From the NCBI GenBank assembly GCA_016744875.1, contig JADGDL010000014.1, forward strand, positions 1 to 45,957: 45,957 nucleotides of DNA. The letters run 5' to 3'. The notes under the pieces were generated by a model. The model had not been told where the DNA came from. It made no database searches and saw only the letters and a list, made by a program, of their open reading frames with translations. The DNA is from Sulfurovum sp. GTDB taxonomy: Bacteria; Campylobacterota; Campylobacteria; Campylobacterales; Sulfurovaceae. A program made the translations under genes and the position numbers. This document shows positions 1 through 7,647 of the stretch, one piece after another; position 1 is the stretch's first letter, and the number at the start of each line of letters is the position of its first letter.

Positions 1-2
1 CT

Positions 3-371
3 ATAGAGCTGTTAACCTCCCTTGGAGCAGAGGGTAGGAATGCATATTTATCTATACAATTACCACTAGATTTCATATACCCAGGGTTATTCGCAGTTTC
101 ATATGCTCTACTTATTACTTGGGTATTTAAACATTATCTTCCAATAGACTCAAAGTTCTATTTTATAGCATTTATACCGATAATAGCTGGGGTATTTGAT
201 TACCTAGAAAATACTACAATAATTATAATGCTCAATAGTTTTCCTGATATTGCAGAAAATATTGTAACTATATCAAGTGTATTTACAATAGTTAAAAGCG
301 TGGCAACATCTTTATTTTTTGTTACGCTTATATTGTCATTTATAGTATTTTTTAGGCGTCGTAAAGTCTAA
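3..371 (+). CDS. C-terminal part of an unidentified integral membrane protein
   Basis: The reading frame is open from the left edge of the window to a TAA stop, giving at least 122 residues, so the start lies outside. The visible part is strongly hydrophobic: about four membrane segments are separated by short loops, including an FDYLEN motif after the second and a basic FFRRRKV tail that should be cytoplasmic. This fits an inner-membrane protein. I do not recognise the family and assign no function. No gene follows on this strand for over 450 bases, so it probably ends its transcription unit. Confidence concerns the gene being real, not its role. Confidence 0.7.
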   Translation: MELLTSLGAEGRNAYLSIQLPLDFIYPGLFAVSYALLITWVFKHYLPIDSKFYFIAFIPIIAGVFDYLENTTIIIMLNSFPDIAENIVTISSVFTIVKSVATSLFFVTLILSFIVFFRRRKV

Positions 372-409
372 TGGATATAAGAATATCGAAACAATAATAA
401 TCTAACTTA

Positions 410-750
410 CATCACCTGACCCCTAGTGTCCATTTTACTTATTTATAAATTTTACTTTATGATCAATTCTAGTCTTTTTGTAAGTTTATCAAGACGTTCT
501 GAAATATTTTCAGGTTCAAGGTTTTCATTCTTCAAGATTGTATTTTTTAATGATCTTAGGCTTACTATAAGCTTATCTATTTCTTGCTCTTTTCTTTTCA
601 TTGAACCATAAGCACAATTACTAAGAACACTTTGTTTATTTATATTAATAGTTTCTATTGCTTCATCAATTTTTTTTAAATTTATTTCCATAAAATGATT
701 GTAACACATCTATAGTTTTTCTTCCTTTAAGATATTGGGGTCAGGTGATG
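410..750. mobile_element. MITE-like element bounded by a perfect 14-bp inverted repeat
   Basis: The sequence catcacctgacccc at 410-423 is the exact reverse complement of ggggtcaggtgatg at 737-750. The enclosed 313 bases hold one small minus-strand ORF. From memory, GGGGTCAGG-type ends are often seen beside IS200-like REP-associated tyrosine transposases, and a fragment that looks like the helix-turn-helix tail of such a transposase lies just outside at 833-970. I infer a non-autonomous or decayed element that carries a passenger ORF. No target-site duplication is visible. Confidence 0.45.
452..709 (-). CDS. small charged coiled-coil protein inside the inverted-repeat element
   Basis: An 85-residue protein, rich in Lys, Glu and Ile, predicted to be mostly helical, with heptad-like stretches (LDKLTKRLELIIK at the C-terminus). 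The ATG at 709 has an upstream AAAGGAAG about ten bases away; a second in-frame ATG at 691 has no good ribosome-binding site, so 709 is preferred. The gene lies wholly between the two 14-bp inverted repeats and looks like their cargo. No family is recognised. The opposite-strand ORF over the same bases is hydrophobic and Ser/Phe-rich, typical of a shadow. Confidence 0.5.
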   Translation of the reverse strand: MCYNHFMEINLKKIDEAIETININKQSVLSNCAYGSMKRKEQEIDKLIVSLRSLKNTILKNENLEPENISERLDKLTKRLELIIK

Positions 751-832
751 CCAATGCTACTATAATTCCTCATATACTATACTCTGAAAAGACAGAATTA
801 TAAATAGGTGATTCTCAATAAATAGTCCAATA

Positions 833-970
833 ATGCTAAAGAGAAATAAACTTATACGCAAAGCCTATAAAGAAGGCTATTCTCAGCATATGCTTGCTAA
901 AGTACGAGATATATCACAACCTGCTATTTATGGGGTTATTAAGAGGAATAAGCAATGCGTTATCATCTGA
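833..970 (+). pseudogene. helix-turn-helix tail of a REP-associated (IS200-like) transposase
   Basis: A 45-codon frame from ATG 833 to TGA 968 contains RKAYKEGYSQHMLAKV followed by ISQPAIYGVIKRNK, which reads as a helix-turn-helix (GYSQ.MLAKV..ISQPAIY). This resembles the C-terminal DNA-binding tail of REP-associated tyrosine transposases; the Y1 catalytic domain with its HUH motif and tyrosine is absent. No strong ribosome-binding site precedes it. I read it as a remnant left by an element inserted just upstream of rsmE. It could instead be a tiny independent regulator, but its position by the inverted repeat argues for a fragment. Confidence 0.5.
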
Positions 971-986
971 GTCTTATTTTTATAAT

Positions 987-1736
987 TTGAACTGTATTTT
1001 ATTACCCAAAAATGCAAAAAGCATTAGTGACCCACAACAAGTTACGCATATAAAAGAGGTACTAAAATCTCAGGTAGGCGATAGTTTAACCATAGGTGAG
1101 ATTGATGGGTACATAGGCAAGGCTACCATCACTCAAATCAATGACAATGAAGTACTTCTTAGAGATGTTACACTGGATAAAAAACCACCAGCTAAACTTG
1201 ATTTAACAGTTGTTCTTGCTTTGCCACGTCCAAAAGTGCTACGTAGATTGATCATGGATATGACATCCCTTGGTGTCAATAAACTTATTATTGTAAATAG
1301 TTACCGTAGTCAAAAAAGTTACTGGCAAAGCCCATTACTAAACCGTATAGATGAGTTTGTTTTTGAGGGGTTACAACAAGCCATAGATACAGTCCCACTA
1401 GAGGTTGAGTTGAAAAAACTTTTTAAGCCATTTGTTGAAGATGAATTTCCTGCGTTATTAGTAGATAAAAAGGGGTATAAAGAGCAAGGCAATGCAGTCA
1501 TCGCCCATCCTTATGCTTCACAATCCTGGAAATCATATCTTGATGATGCAAAGTGCAAGACTAGCGGTAAAGATAACATGCCAAAGGTACTATGCATAGG
1601 AGCAGAGGGCGGTTGGATAGACTATGAAGTTGACTTACTTTGTAAACATGGTTGTACATCTGTTAGTTTAGGACAAAGGATCCTACGAACAGAAACGGTG
1701 GTTAATGTGTTACTTGGTCATTGGTTAAAGGGATGA
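987..1736 (+). CDS. rsmE: 16S rRNA (uracil(1498)-N(3))-methyltransferase RsmE
   Basis: SPOUT-class methyltransferase that methylates U1498 of 16S rRNA using S-adenosylmethionine. An N-terminal PUA-like region (HIKEVLKSQVGDSL) is followed by the SPOUT domain, with VVLALPRPKVLRRLIMD, NSYRSQKSYWQSP, LFKPFVEDE, and the cofactor-binding knot segments IGAEGGW and SLGQRILRTETVVNVLLG. I choose the TTG at 987, giving MNCILLPKN and 249 residues, the usual size. The frame is open further upstream to 894, but that part overlaps transposase debris and matches nothing in the family. No convincing ribosome-binding site precedes 987. The style (LALPRPKVLRR, KSYWQSP) is closer to gammaproteobacterial RsmE than to the usual Campylobacterota form, which is an inference. 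It converges with the next gene across 23 bases. Confidence 0.85.
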   Translation: MNCILLPKNAKSISDPQQVTHIKEVLKSQVGDSLTIGEIDGYIGKATITQINDNEVLLRDVTLDKKPPAKLDLTVVLALPRPKVLRRLIMDMTSLGVNKLIIVNSYRSQKSYWQSPLLNRIDEFVFEGLQQAIDTVPLEVELKKLFKPFVEDEFPALLVDKKGYKEQGNAVIAHPYASQSWKSYLDDAKCKTSGKDNMPKVLCIGAEGGWIDYEVDLLCKHGCTSVSLGQRILRTETVVNVLLGHWLKG

Positions 1737-1759
1737 GAATCACTGACTTCTCAGGTACG

Positions 1760-3346
1760 CTACCATTTTCCTACACTATTCCAATAAGGCTTCAAAGTAC
1801 TCAGTCTGTTATCAACCAATCCACGACCAACAGTAAAATGATAAAGTGTTTGATACTTATTTGTTTTTAGTCCTATGCGTTCATGTAAAATATCATCTAA
1901 AAAACACCCAATACCAGTAGCCGATAGATCTAGAGAAGTGGTCTCTAGGTATAACTGTTGTCCTATGGCACCACATTCCCAATAGAGTTCTTTATATTTT
2001 GATGCACCAAATTCTTCTATTTGTTCTGTAAATTGGGCTAACATTCCTAAGGTAAATGCTCCATCACTTGCTATGGCTTGCGTACACGATATAGTTTGTG
2101 AGATGTGTCTCATGTCACCATCTTCAAGTTTGTATAGTTCTCCTGCATCAGTAACAACCTTTTCCCAAGAAAACACCTCTTTTAGTAAACTTTTGAGGTC
2201 TTCTTTATGTGCATCATTTCTAATCAAGATATAGAGTCCAGAGTCTACTTCTTCTACGCTATGCACAAATATAACGAGGTGGATGGGTGAGTTGTTTGAC
2301 TTTATAGAACCTAGGATGGTTTCAAACTCATTTTTTGTAATGGTACAGTCATCTTTTTTCATGGCTTGTGCAGATCGTCTATTTAAAACGATATCTTTGG
2401 CTAGGCCTGAAACTTTTCGGTAAGGATTTTCTTCATAGATATCATTTTTAAACTTTTTAACCTCTAACACATCGCTTAAGGTGGCATCTTCTATCTTTTC
2501 TAAGATGTCCCATTTATGCCAGTTCAGACTTAATTGATTTGCTTTTCCTTCATAGGTGTCTTCCAAAGAACTTCTTAAAGCATTGATATTTATATCTGTA
2601 GTCTGAACCGTGTCATCTAAAGTGACCAAGAGTAACATATCGGAAAGTTCTCGCTCTTCAGGTACATATCTATGTACTTGGTCAAAACCTATTAAACTTT
2701 GAAGTTCTGTATCTTTGGTACTGATAACATCTATTTTCCATCCTAAGATTAAAGCAGAAACTTCTAATGCTTTGAGTGCATGACCACAATCAAGTTGCGT
2801 ATATCTCCAAGATCGTTCACCATATTTCCAAGCTTCTCTCCAAACGATAGAAGACAAAGAGACTAGAAAACTATGAGCGGGTATCTCTAAACTACTGGTT
2901 GTTTTAGAGAGTAACTCAAGGTTATGATCTAGCGGAGCATAGTGATGAAGACCATCTTCTATACCCTCTATATCTTTAGAAATGATATAGGCTTCACTAG
3001 GTTGTAAGTTACCACTTGAGGCGTTACATCTTAAAGCCCATGATTGTCCTTCATACTCTTTTATGGCAGCAAGTCCCAGTGAAAACTGAAAAAATTGTGA
3101 TACCGACGCTAAAGATAAAGGCGTAATGACTCTTTCTTTCTGTTGTGCTTGTATAAATATTTGACTATATTCCAAACTTTTATTTTCAAAAGCAAGAGGT
3201 AATGTCGTTTTTTTAGTATCTGCGTAGTTACGATACGGATTTGGTTGTGTAGCCCAGTCCATATAGCCTAATGACTTTGCGTAGCGTAGTTGTGAATGTT
3301 TTGTTTCATTGTGATAGGTATAAACCATTTGTGTATTTTTATGCAT
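1760..3346 (-). CDS. SagB/ThcOx-type dehydrogenase with two nitroreductase-like halves
   Basis: About 528 residues, far longer than a single nitroreductase domain. The N-terminal half (about 50-240) contains SQFFQFSLGLAAI and WALRCNASSGNLQPSEAYI, the FMN-binding signature of the SagB/ThcOx family, then HYAPLDHNLELL and LDCGHALKALEVSALILGW. The C-terminal half (about 330-525) repeats the fold with NRRSAQAM, ELYWECGAIGQQLYLE and ATGIGCFLDD. Family members are FMN-dependent oxidoreductases; some oxidise azolines during peptide natural-product maturation, but no YcaO cyclase or precursor peptide is visible here. The start is ATG 3346 or the adjacent GTG 3349. It lies 120 bases downstream of the NifU-like gene on the same strand. 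Substrate unknown. Confidence 0.75.
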   Translation of the reverse strand: MHKNTQMVYTYHNETKHSQLRYAKSLGYMDWATQPNPYRNYADTKKTTLPLAFENKSLEYSQIFIQAQQKERVITPLSLASVSQFFQFSLGLAAIKEYEGQSWALRCNASSGNLQPSEAYIISKDIEGIEDGLHHYAPLDHNLELLSKTTSSLEIPAHSFLVSLSSIVWREAWKYGERSWRYTQLDCGHALKALEVSALILGWKIDVISTKDTELQSLIGFDQVHRYVPEERELSDMLLLVTLDDTVQTTDININALRSSLEDTYEGKANQLSLNWHKWDILEKIEDATLSDVLEVKKFKNDIYEENPYRKVSGLAKDIVLNRRSAQAMKKDDCTITKNEFETILGSIKSNNSPIHLVIFVHSVEEVDSGLYILIRNDAHKEDLKSLLKEVFSWEKVVTDAGELYKLEDGDMRHISQTISCTQAIASDGAFTLGMLAQFTEQIEEFGASKYKELYWECGAIGQQLYLETTSLDLSATGIGCFLDDILHERIGLKTNKYQTLYHFTVGRGLVDNRLSTLKPYWNSVGKW

Positions 3347-3466
3347 CACCTATAGTAACCAATAATTCTAAATGTAATGAGAGTTTTTATTTGACAAAAA
3401 AACCATTGAATGTATATTATTTTCTCTAAAAGACTTTAGACAAGAAATTTAACTCCTGAAAAGGGT

Positions 3467-4393
3467 TTAAATAGGTAAAACCCGTATTTTGTCATCTAGT
3501 TTCTCTTTGAGTGCAGCTTCAATGGCAAACAGTGTGCCTGTACTAGAACTTGCACACCCATTACATGCACCTAAATAACGTATATAGATATCTAGGTCTT
3601 CTCCATTTTCTTTGACATCAAGTATTTCTACATCTCCTCCATCCATAACGAGGAACTCACGTACAGAGCCATCTATGACTTGGTTAATAGCGATAATTTT
3701 TTCCTTGCCGTCCATCTTTCGAAATGGTATATCAGATATTTTAGCACTTGTCTCTTTTTTGACTTCTATAACCTTTTTGTTGTCTATCAACAGTGTTTCA
3801 AGTGTCTCATGACAACGTTCATCAGTAGTGCCAGCTTTAGTGTACTGTGTCAGTATTTTAAGTGTTTGAATGTCATGAAGCGTGATACTTCTTTTTATGG
3901 AACTCAGACTCATAGGTGTATCTTTGCAAGGCAGGGTCAAATCTTCACGTCCCAAGGCAACACCATAGTAGTCGTTTGAAGCTTCTAAAACAGAATCAAG
4001 GGCTAGGGTGATGACATAGTTATCACAAGGGGCAAGGGCAGGAGTAGAGGGATTATCTCTAAGAAAACGTTCCAATCCTTTATAGGTCATGAGGGTAGCA
4101 GCATGAACGGTTTTATTATTACATAACAGGGCTAACATATCATATACAGCGATACCAGTAGGTGGTCCAAAGTAGGTATAACGGGCTAAGAGTATGGTAT
4201 CATCTTCACCATTTACTGCCCAGTACCATGTTGTTTGTTCTCCTATAACTTCGCTGCCATAGGTGTACGTAAATAGTTTCGCACCCAAATCTTCTGCTTC
4301 TTGTTGGGTAATAACGCCAGCATGTTTAGGCTCACTTATAAAGAGGGAAACTTTTATACCAACTTCGGGTTTAAAATTGAGAAGTTCTTCCAT
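3467..4393 (-). CDS. NifU-like protein with degenerate N-terminal cluster sites and an intact C-terminal Nfu domain
   Basis: 308 residues with the three-part layout of Helicobacter-type NifU: an IscU-like domain (about 10-145), a central ferredoxin-like segment (about 150-200) and a C-terminal Nfu domain (about 230-308). In the Nfu domain MDGGDVEILDV and YLGACNGCASSSTGTLFAIE keep the CxxC (277-280) that binds a transferable Fe-S cluster. The first two domains look inactivated: the usual GCG ligand motif reads GPP (76-78), the conserved HC near 125 reads NY, and the central four-cysteine site retains only C156 and C194. The ATG at 4393 has AAGGAG six bases upstream. It is probably a divergent paralogue acting as cluster carrier or adaptor, not a scaffold. 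It is divergent from the aspartoacylase gene across 149 bases. Confidence 0.8.
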   Translation of the reverse strand: MEELLNFKPEVGIKVSLFISEPKHAGVITQQEAEDLGAKLFTYTYGSEVIGEQTTWYWAVNGEDDTILLARYTYFGPPTGIAVYDMLALLCNNKTVHAATLMTYKGLERFLRDNPSTPALAPCDNYVITLALDSVLEASNDYYGVALGREDLTLPCKDTPMSLSSIKRSITLHDIQTLKILTQYTKAGTTDERCHETLETLLIDNKKVIEVKKETSAKISDIPFRKMDGKEKIIAINQVIDGSVREFLVMDGGDVEILDVKENGEDLDIYIRYLGACNGCASSSTGTLFAIEAALKEKLDDKIRVLPI

Positions 4394-4542
4394 CTTATCT
4401 CCTTGATGACTTTGTCCCTACTTTATCAAGGTAAACTAAAAGTAGTCTAAATAAAGCTGTTATTGTCATTTGACCTCTAAAACTTTCAGTAGCTTAAAGT
4501 AAAAAGGTACTATAGTTAAGTCATAAAATGAGGACAAGATAA

Positions 4543-5424
4543 ATGATAGAAAAAATTGCAATCACAGGTGGAACACACGGTAATGAGTTAACAGGAGTGT
4601 ATCTTGTTAAAAAATGGCAAAACAATCCTGAATTAATAAAACGTAGTAACTTTGAGACTATTACCCAACTGATGAATAAAAGAGCCATTAAAGAGGTTAG
4701 GCGTTATGTTGATCAGGATTTAAATAGGTCTTTTGGCTTAAATGATCTGGCTAATGATACGCTAAATACATATGAGGCAAAGTTAGCAAAAGAGTTAAAC
4801 AGCGTGCTGGGTGAAAAAGGAAGCCAAGAGCCTAATGTAGATTTCATAGTCGATCTACATACGACCACAGCAAACATGGGCTTGTCTATTGTTGTGAGTA
4901 ATTCAAGTACCATAACATGGAGAGCCATTGCTTACCTTTGTAAGATGGAACCAGTGTTAAAAGTCTACAGATGGCAAGGCGATATAGAGAATGCATTTGT
5001 AGACTCCATGGCTCCACATGGATTTACCATAGAAGTCGGAGCTGTACCCCAAGGTGTTTTAAGAGCTGATCTGTTTTTAAAAACAGAAGCGCTGATCTAT
5101 CATCTACTAGACTATGTAGAAAAAGAGAATAGTGGAGATAAACTAGCATTAGCAAGTGAGTTAGAAATATATGAGCATGAAGTTTTAATAGACTACCCAC
5201 GTAATGAAGAAGGTGAAATTGTAGCCATGGTACACCAAGATAGACAAGATAGAGATTTTACACTCATTGAAAAAGGTGATCCTCTATTTTTAACACTTGA
5301 AAATGAGACCATAGTTTACGAGGGAGAGCCACGTTATACATTATTTATAAATGAAGCAGCCTACTATGAAAAAGGATTTGCTATGACTTTAGCCCAGAAG
5401 AGATTAGTGGAGGTTGTTACGTAA
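4543..5424 (+). CDS. aspartoacylase (AspA/AstE family zinc hydrolase)
   Basis: Hydrolyses N-acetyl-L-aspartate to acetate and aspartate in characterised relatives. 293 residues, close to the mammalian enzyme's length. Visible signatures: GGTHGNELTGV near the N-terminus (zinc-binding His and Glu), DLNRSF near residue 60, VDLHTTTANMGLS near 105 (third zinc ligand), and EVGAVPQGVLRADL near 165, which contains the catalytic-glutamate region. A beta-rich C-terminal domain ends in YEKGFAMTLAQK. The ATG follows GAGGACA at a suitable distance, and TACTATAGT upstream could be a -10 box. It is monocistronic: the next 490 bases hold no gene. Substrate in this organism is inferred from family. Confidence 0.85.
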   Translation: MIEKIAITGGTHGNELTGVYLVKKWQNNPELIKRSNFETITQLMNKRAIKEVRRYVDQDLNRSFGLNDLANDTLNTYEAKLAKELNSVLGEKGSQEPNVDFIVDLHTTTANMGLSIVVSNSSTITWRAIAYLCKMEPVLKVYRWQGDIENAFVDSMAPHGFTIEVGAVPQGVLRADLFLKTEALIYHLLDYVEKENSGDKLALASELEIYEHEVLIDYPRNEEGEIVAMVHQDRQDRDFTLIEKGDPLFLTLENETIVYEGEPRYTLFINEAAYYEKGFAMTLAQKRLVEVVT

Positions 5425-5922
5425 AACAACTAGAGTTGTGAAATGAATAACTTGTTTTGTGTGGTTTACATTATTAAACCTCCTATATAGAATATTTTAT
5501 AAGGTTTTTGTTTTTCATATAGGACAATCATTATTATTGAGTTAGGTTTAATGTCTCTGATACTACTACTTCAAAGAGTAGCTTATACTGTTTTGCAAGC
5601 TTCACAAAACTTGAAAAATCCTATTTCATTACAATATCTAAAACATTTTCATTGCTTTAACTGCATGCTGTAGATCTTCATAAACTTTATAAAGTGTTTA
5701 GGGAAAGACCCTCGAACATCATTCCTTCATGTCTATTGAATGATTAAATTGTGCAGATGATTTACTTGTATACCAATATTAATTTTTACGTCTCTGGTAC
5801 AATAATCCTTGATCACATTAAATTTTTCAGCACATATACTGAAATTTTCGAAAAATGGCTAGACATCTATTGATTGTAATACTATACTAAGAGTCATAAT
5901 ATATAATAGGAAGAATTTGGAA
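5425..5922. other. gene-poor AT-rich spacer with one copy of a 24-bp repeat
   Basis: I find no convincing coding region here. Reverse-strand translation gives several short, stop-interrupted stretches that I cannot match to a family. The right end carries the first copy of a 24-base direct repeat (5843-5866) and a TATACT/TATAAT-rich segment near 5884-5907 that probably holds the promoter of the following gene. Together with the transposase debris beyond 6637 it looks like worn mobile-element territory. Confidence 0.4.
5843..5866 (+). repeat. 24-bp direct repeat, left copy
   Basis: The 24 bases at 5843-5866 (beginning aattttcgaaaa, ending ggctagacat) recur at 6700-6723 in the same orientation with one mismatch. 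Each copy contains the perfect palindrome ttttcgaaaa. The copies flank the outer-membrane protein gene, and the right copy lies inside the decayed 3' end of the transposase pseudogene. Confidence 0.6.
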
Positions 5923-6624
5923 ATGTATTTTTTTAAACGTTTAATGGTATCAACACTCAGCTTAGTGGTCTTAAATACTTTGACTCATGCAACAGAAAAG
6001 AATCCTGACGATCCAACGAAAGTCGTCACTAAGTTAGGGGTTGGTTATAACGATGAATTTGTCCTCTCAGGTTCACTAAGTTTAGATTCTGTCCGTAAAA
6101 TAAATGGACGCATCAATGAAGATGGCAGTGAATGGCGTCTTGGTGGTTCATGGTTATTTAATTTTGGTATTGTTAACTTTGGCTTTAGCCGAACAGAATA
6201 TGATGGTGACGCATATAAGAATAGTTATAGTGTAGGTACATTTGTGCCGTTAAGTGCATTAGGTGTATCTACTGGAAAATGGCAAATTTTTCCCATGGCA
6301 GGATTTAACCATAATGAGGGTGAAAACTATGTGGAGGGGGAAGAGCTAACATTTACAAATGATTATGTCTTACTACCTAATAGTAGTGATGGTGGATATA
6401 TCGGTGCATTTGTATTAAGACCGCTAACTGAACAGTGGACCTTACTTAGTGTCTTGAGTGTCTCAAAAGGTTCTAACAGTTACTCAGGTGCTTGGGGAGG
6501 TATAGGTATTAGTTACCGTATTACTGATAAACAATCAATGAATAGCTTTGCATTTGTATCTGATGATGATTACGGACGCGTAGAAAAAATTAGCATTTCC
6601 TATACCTATGAGTTTGGCACATAA
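5923..6624 (+). CDS. putative outer-membrane beta-barrel protein
   Basis: 233 residues. A basic N-terminus and hydrophobic segment (RLMVSTLSLVVLNTLTHA) form a Sec signal peptide, probably cut after THA. The mature part is an alternating polar/aromatic beta pattern (WLFNFGIVNFGFSRTEY, WGGIGISYRITD) ending ISISYTYEFGT, as in small outer-membrane barrels whose last strand targets the BAM complex; the terminal residue is Thr, not the more usual Phe. ATG 5923 is chosen over TTG 5917 because AGGAAG at 5908-5913 sits nine bases before the ATG but only three before the TTG. It stands alone between two 24-base direct repeats. Function unknown. Confidence 0.65.
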   Translation: MYFFKRLMVSTLSLVVLNTLTHATEKNPDDPTKVVTKLGVGYNDEFVLSGSLSLDSVRKINGRINEDGSEWRLGGSWLFNFGIVNFGFSRTEYDGDAYKNSYSVGTFVPLSALGVSTGKWQIFPMAGFNHNEGENYVEGEELTFTNDYVLLPNSSDGGYIGAFVLRPLTEQWTLLSVLSVSKGSNSYSGAWGGIGISYRITDKQSMNSFAFVSDDDYGRVEKISISYTYEFGT

Positions 6625-6636
6625 TGCTTTTTCGTT

Positions 6637-7516
6637 TCAGATATGATCTTGGGAGGTGTTTTCTCTTTGCACAACATATTTAATTTGTAATAAAAAAGCA
6701 ATTTTCGAAAAGTGGCTAGACATATGTTTCTTATAGTAGTAAAATAATAAGGAACCTAAAACTTTCTTTTCACTTTTTGCCAAAGCAATTTGTGCCTTGC
6801 GTACTTTTGAGTTTTTAGGGTTGATATCAATCATAGGTCTATGGCTATCTTTTTCTGAGTAGATTCTGATAATGCGGCTGTCATACGCTGCATCTTGCAG
6901 ATCATACATGTAGTTTACTTTTTGGCTTCTTTCTTGAATGAGTGGCAATGCCAATGAACTGTCGTGTACTGATGCAGCAGAGTATATGGCTGTAACAGGA
7001 ATGTCATCATCTATTACACTCATATGCAGTTTCCCACCTGTCCATCCGTGGCGGTTCCCTTTTGAATTTTGTTTGATACTTGTATCACACTTTGTTGCCA
7101 CAAGAGATAACATATCCTCTGTACTTTGCATATTCTCCTGCTGTTGTAAAATAGTTTGTTTTTTAGCAGGTACGATTTCACCTTTTTTTGGTCTTCCCTG
7201 TTTTCGTTTGTGCTCTGTCTCTTTGGGTTTCTCTTTCTTTACAGACTTCTCTTTCAACTCTATAGCTGTGGAATCGATACTGCTATAAAAGAAAAATGTC
7301 TGACTTAAATAGTTCTCTATAAAGACATTTTTGAAAGAGAAGGTATGATTTTTTCCATAAGCCGACTCTTTTTGATAGTGGATTTTTGTCGTAAAAAATT
7401 ATAACTTTTTGAAATCAGAATCAGCTTTTTTTCTTCGTTACACTCTTAATAATCAAACTTTTGTTGGAATCTGCAAGTGGCTCAATATATAACTTTATAA
7501 GGTTTTCCCCTTTGAT
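6637..7516 (-). pseudogene. frameshifted and truncated DDE (IS4-like) transposase
   Basis: The minus strand encodes recognisable transposase pieces. From about 7398 down: FKNVFIENYLSQTFFFY, IDSTAIELKEKSVKKEK, KQGRPKKGE, then SKGNRHGWTGGKLHMSV, SAASVHDSSLALPL and DLQDAAYDSRIIRIY, which match the catalytic core of DDE transposases (IDST carries the first Asp, the DAAYDS region the second). There is no start codon at the beginning of this frame. An N-terminal piece (GENLIKLYIEPLADSNKSL, 7424-7516) lies in another frame after a TGA, and the C-terminal third with the last catalytic Glu is lost after about 6750, where the sequence becomes unrelated. It ends in the right copy of the 24-base repeat. 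An inactive insertion-sequence remnant. Confidence 0.75.
6700..6723 (+). repeat. 24-bp direct repeat, right copy
   Basis: Matches 5843-5866 at 23 of 24 positions and has the same palindromic core ttttcgaaaa. It lies in the part of the transposase pseudogene where homology to transposases stops, so it may mark a junction or the end of a second, unidentified element. Confidence 0.6.
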
Positions 7517-7647
7517 CTAACAATACTGTATATCACGATAGCAATAAATGTTATATTTTATGTTAGAAGGGTAATATTAAGCGCTAATGTTTTAGAATCA
7601 TATGCACCATTTGTTGTGTCGTATATATTATATTTTAAAGGTATAAA

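Noticed and set aside
426..611. Plus-strand 61-residue ORF inside the inverted-repeat element
   Set aside because: It is Ser/Phe/Leu-rich, lacks a good ribosome-binding site and lies opposite the better-supported minus-strand ORF.
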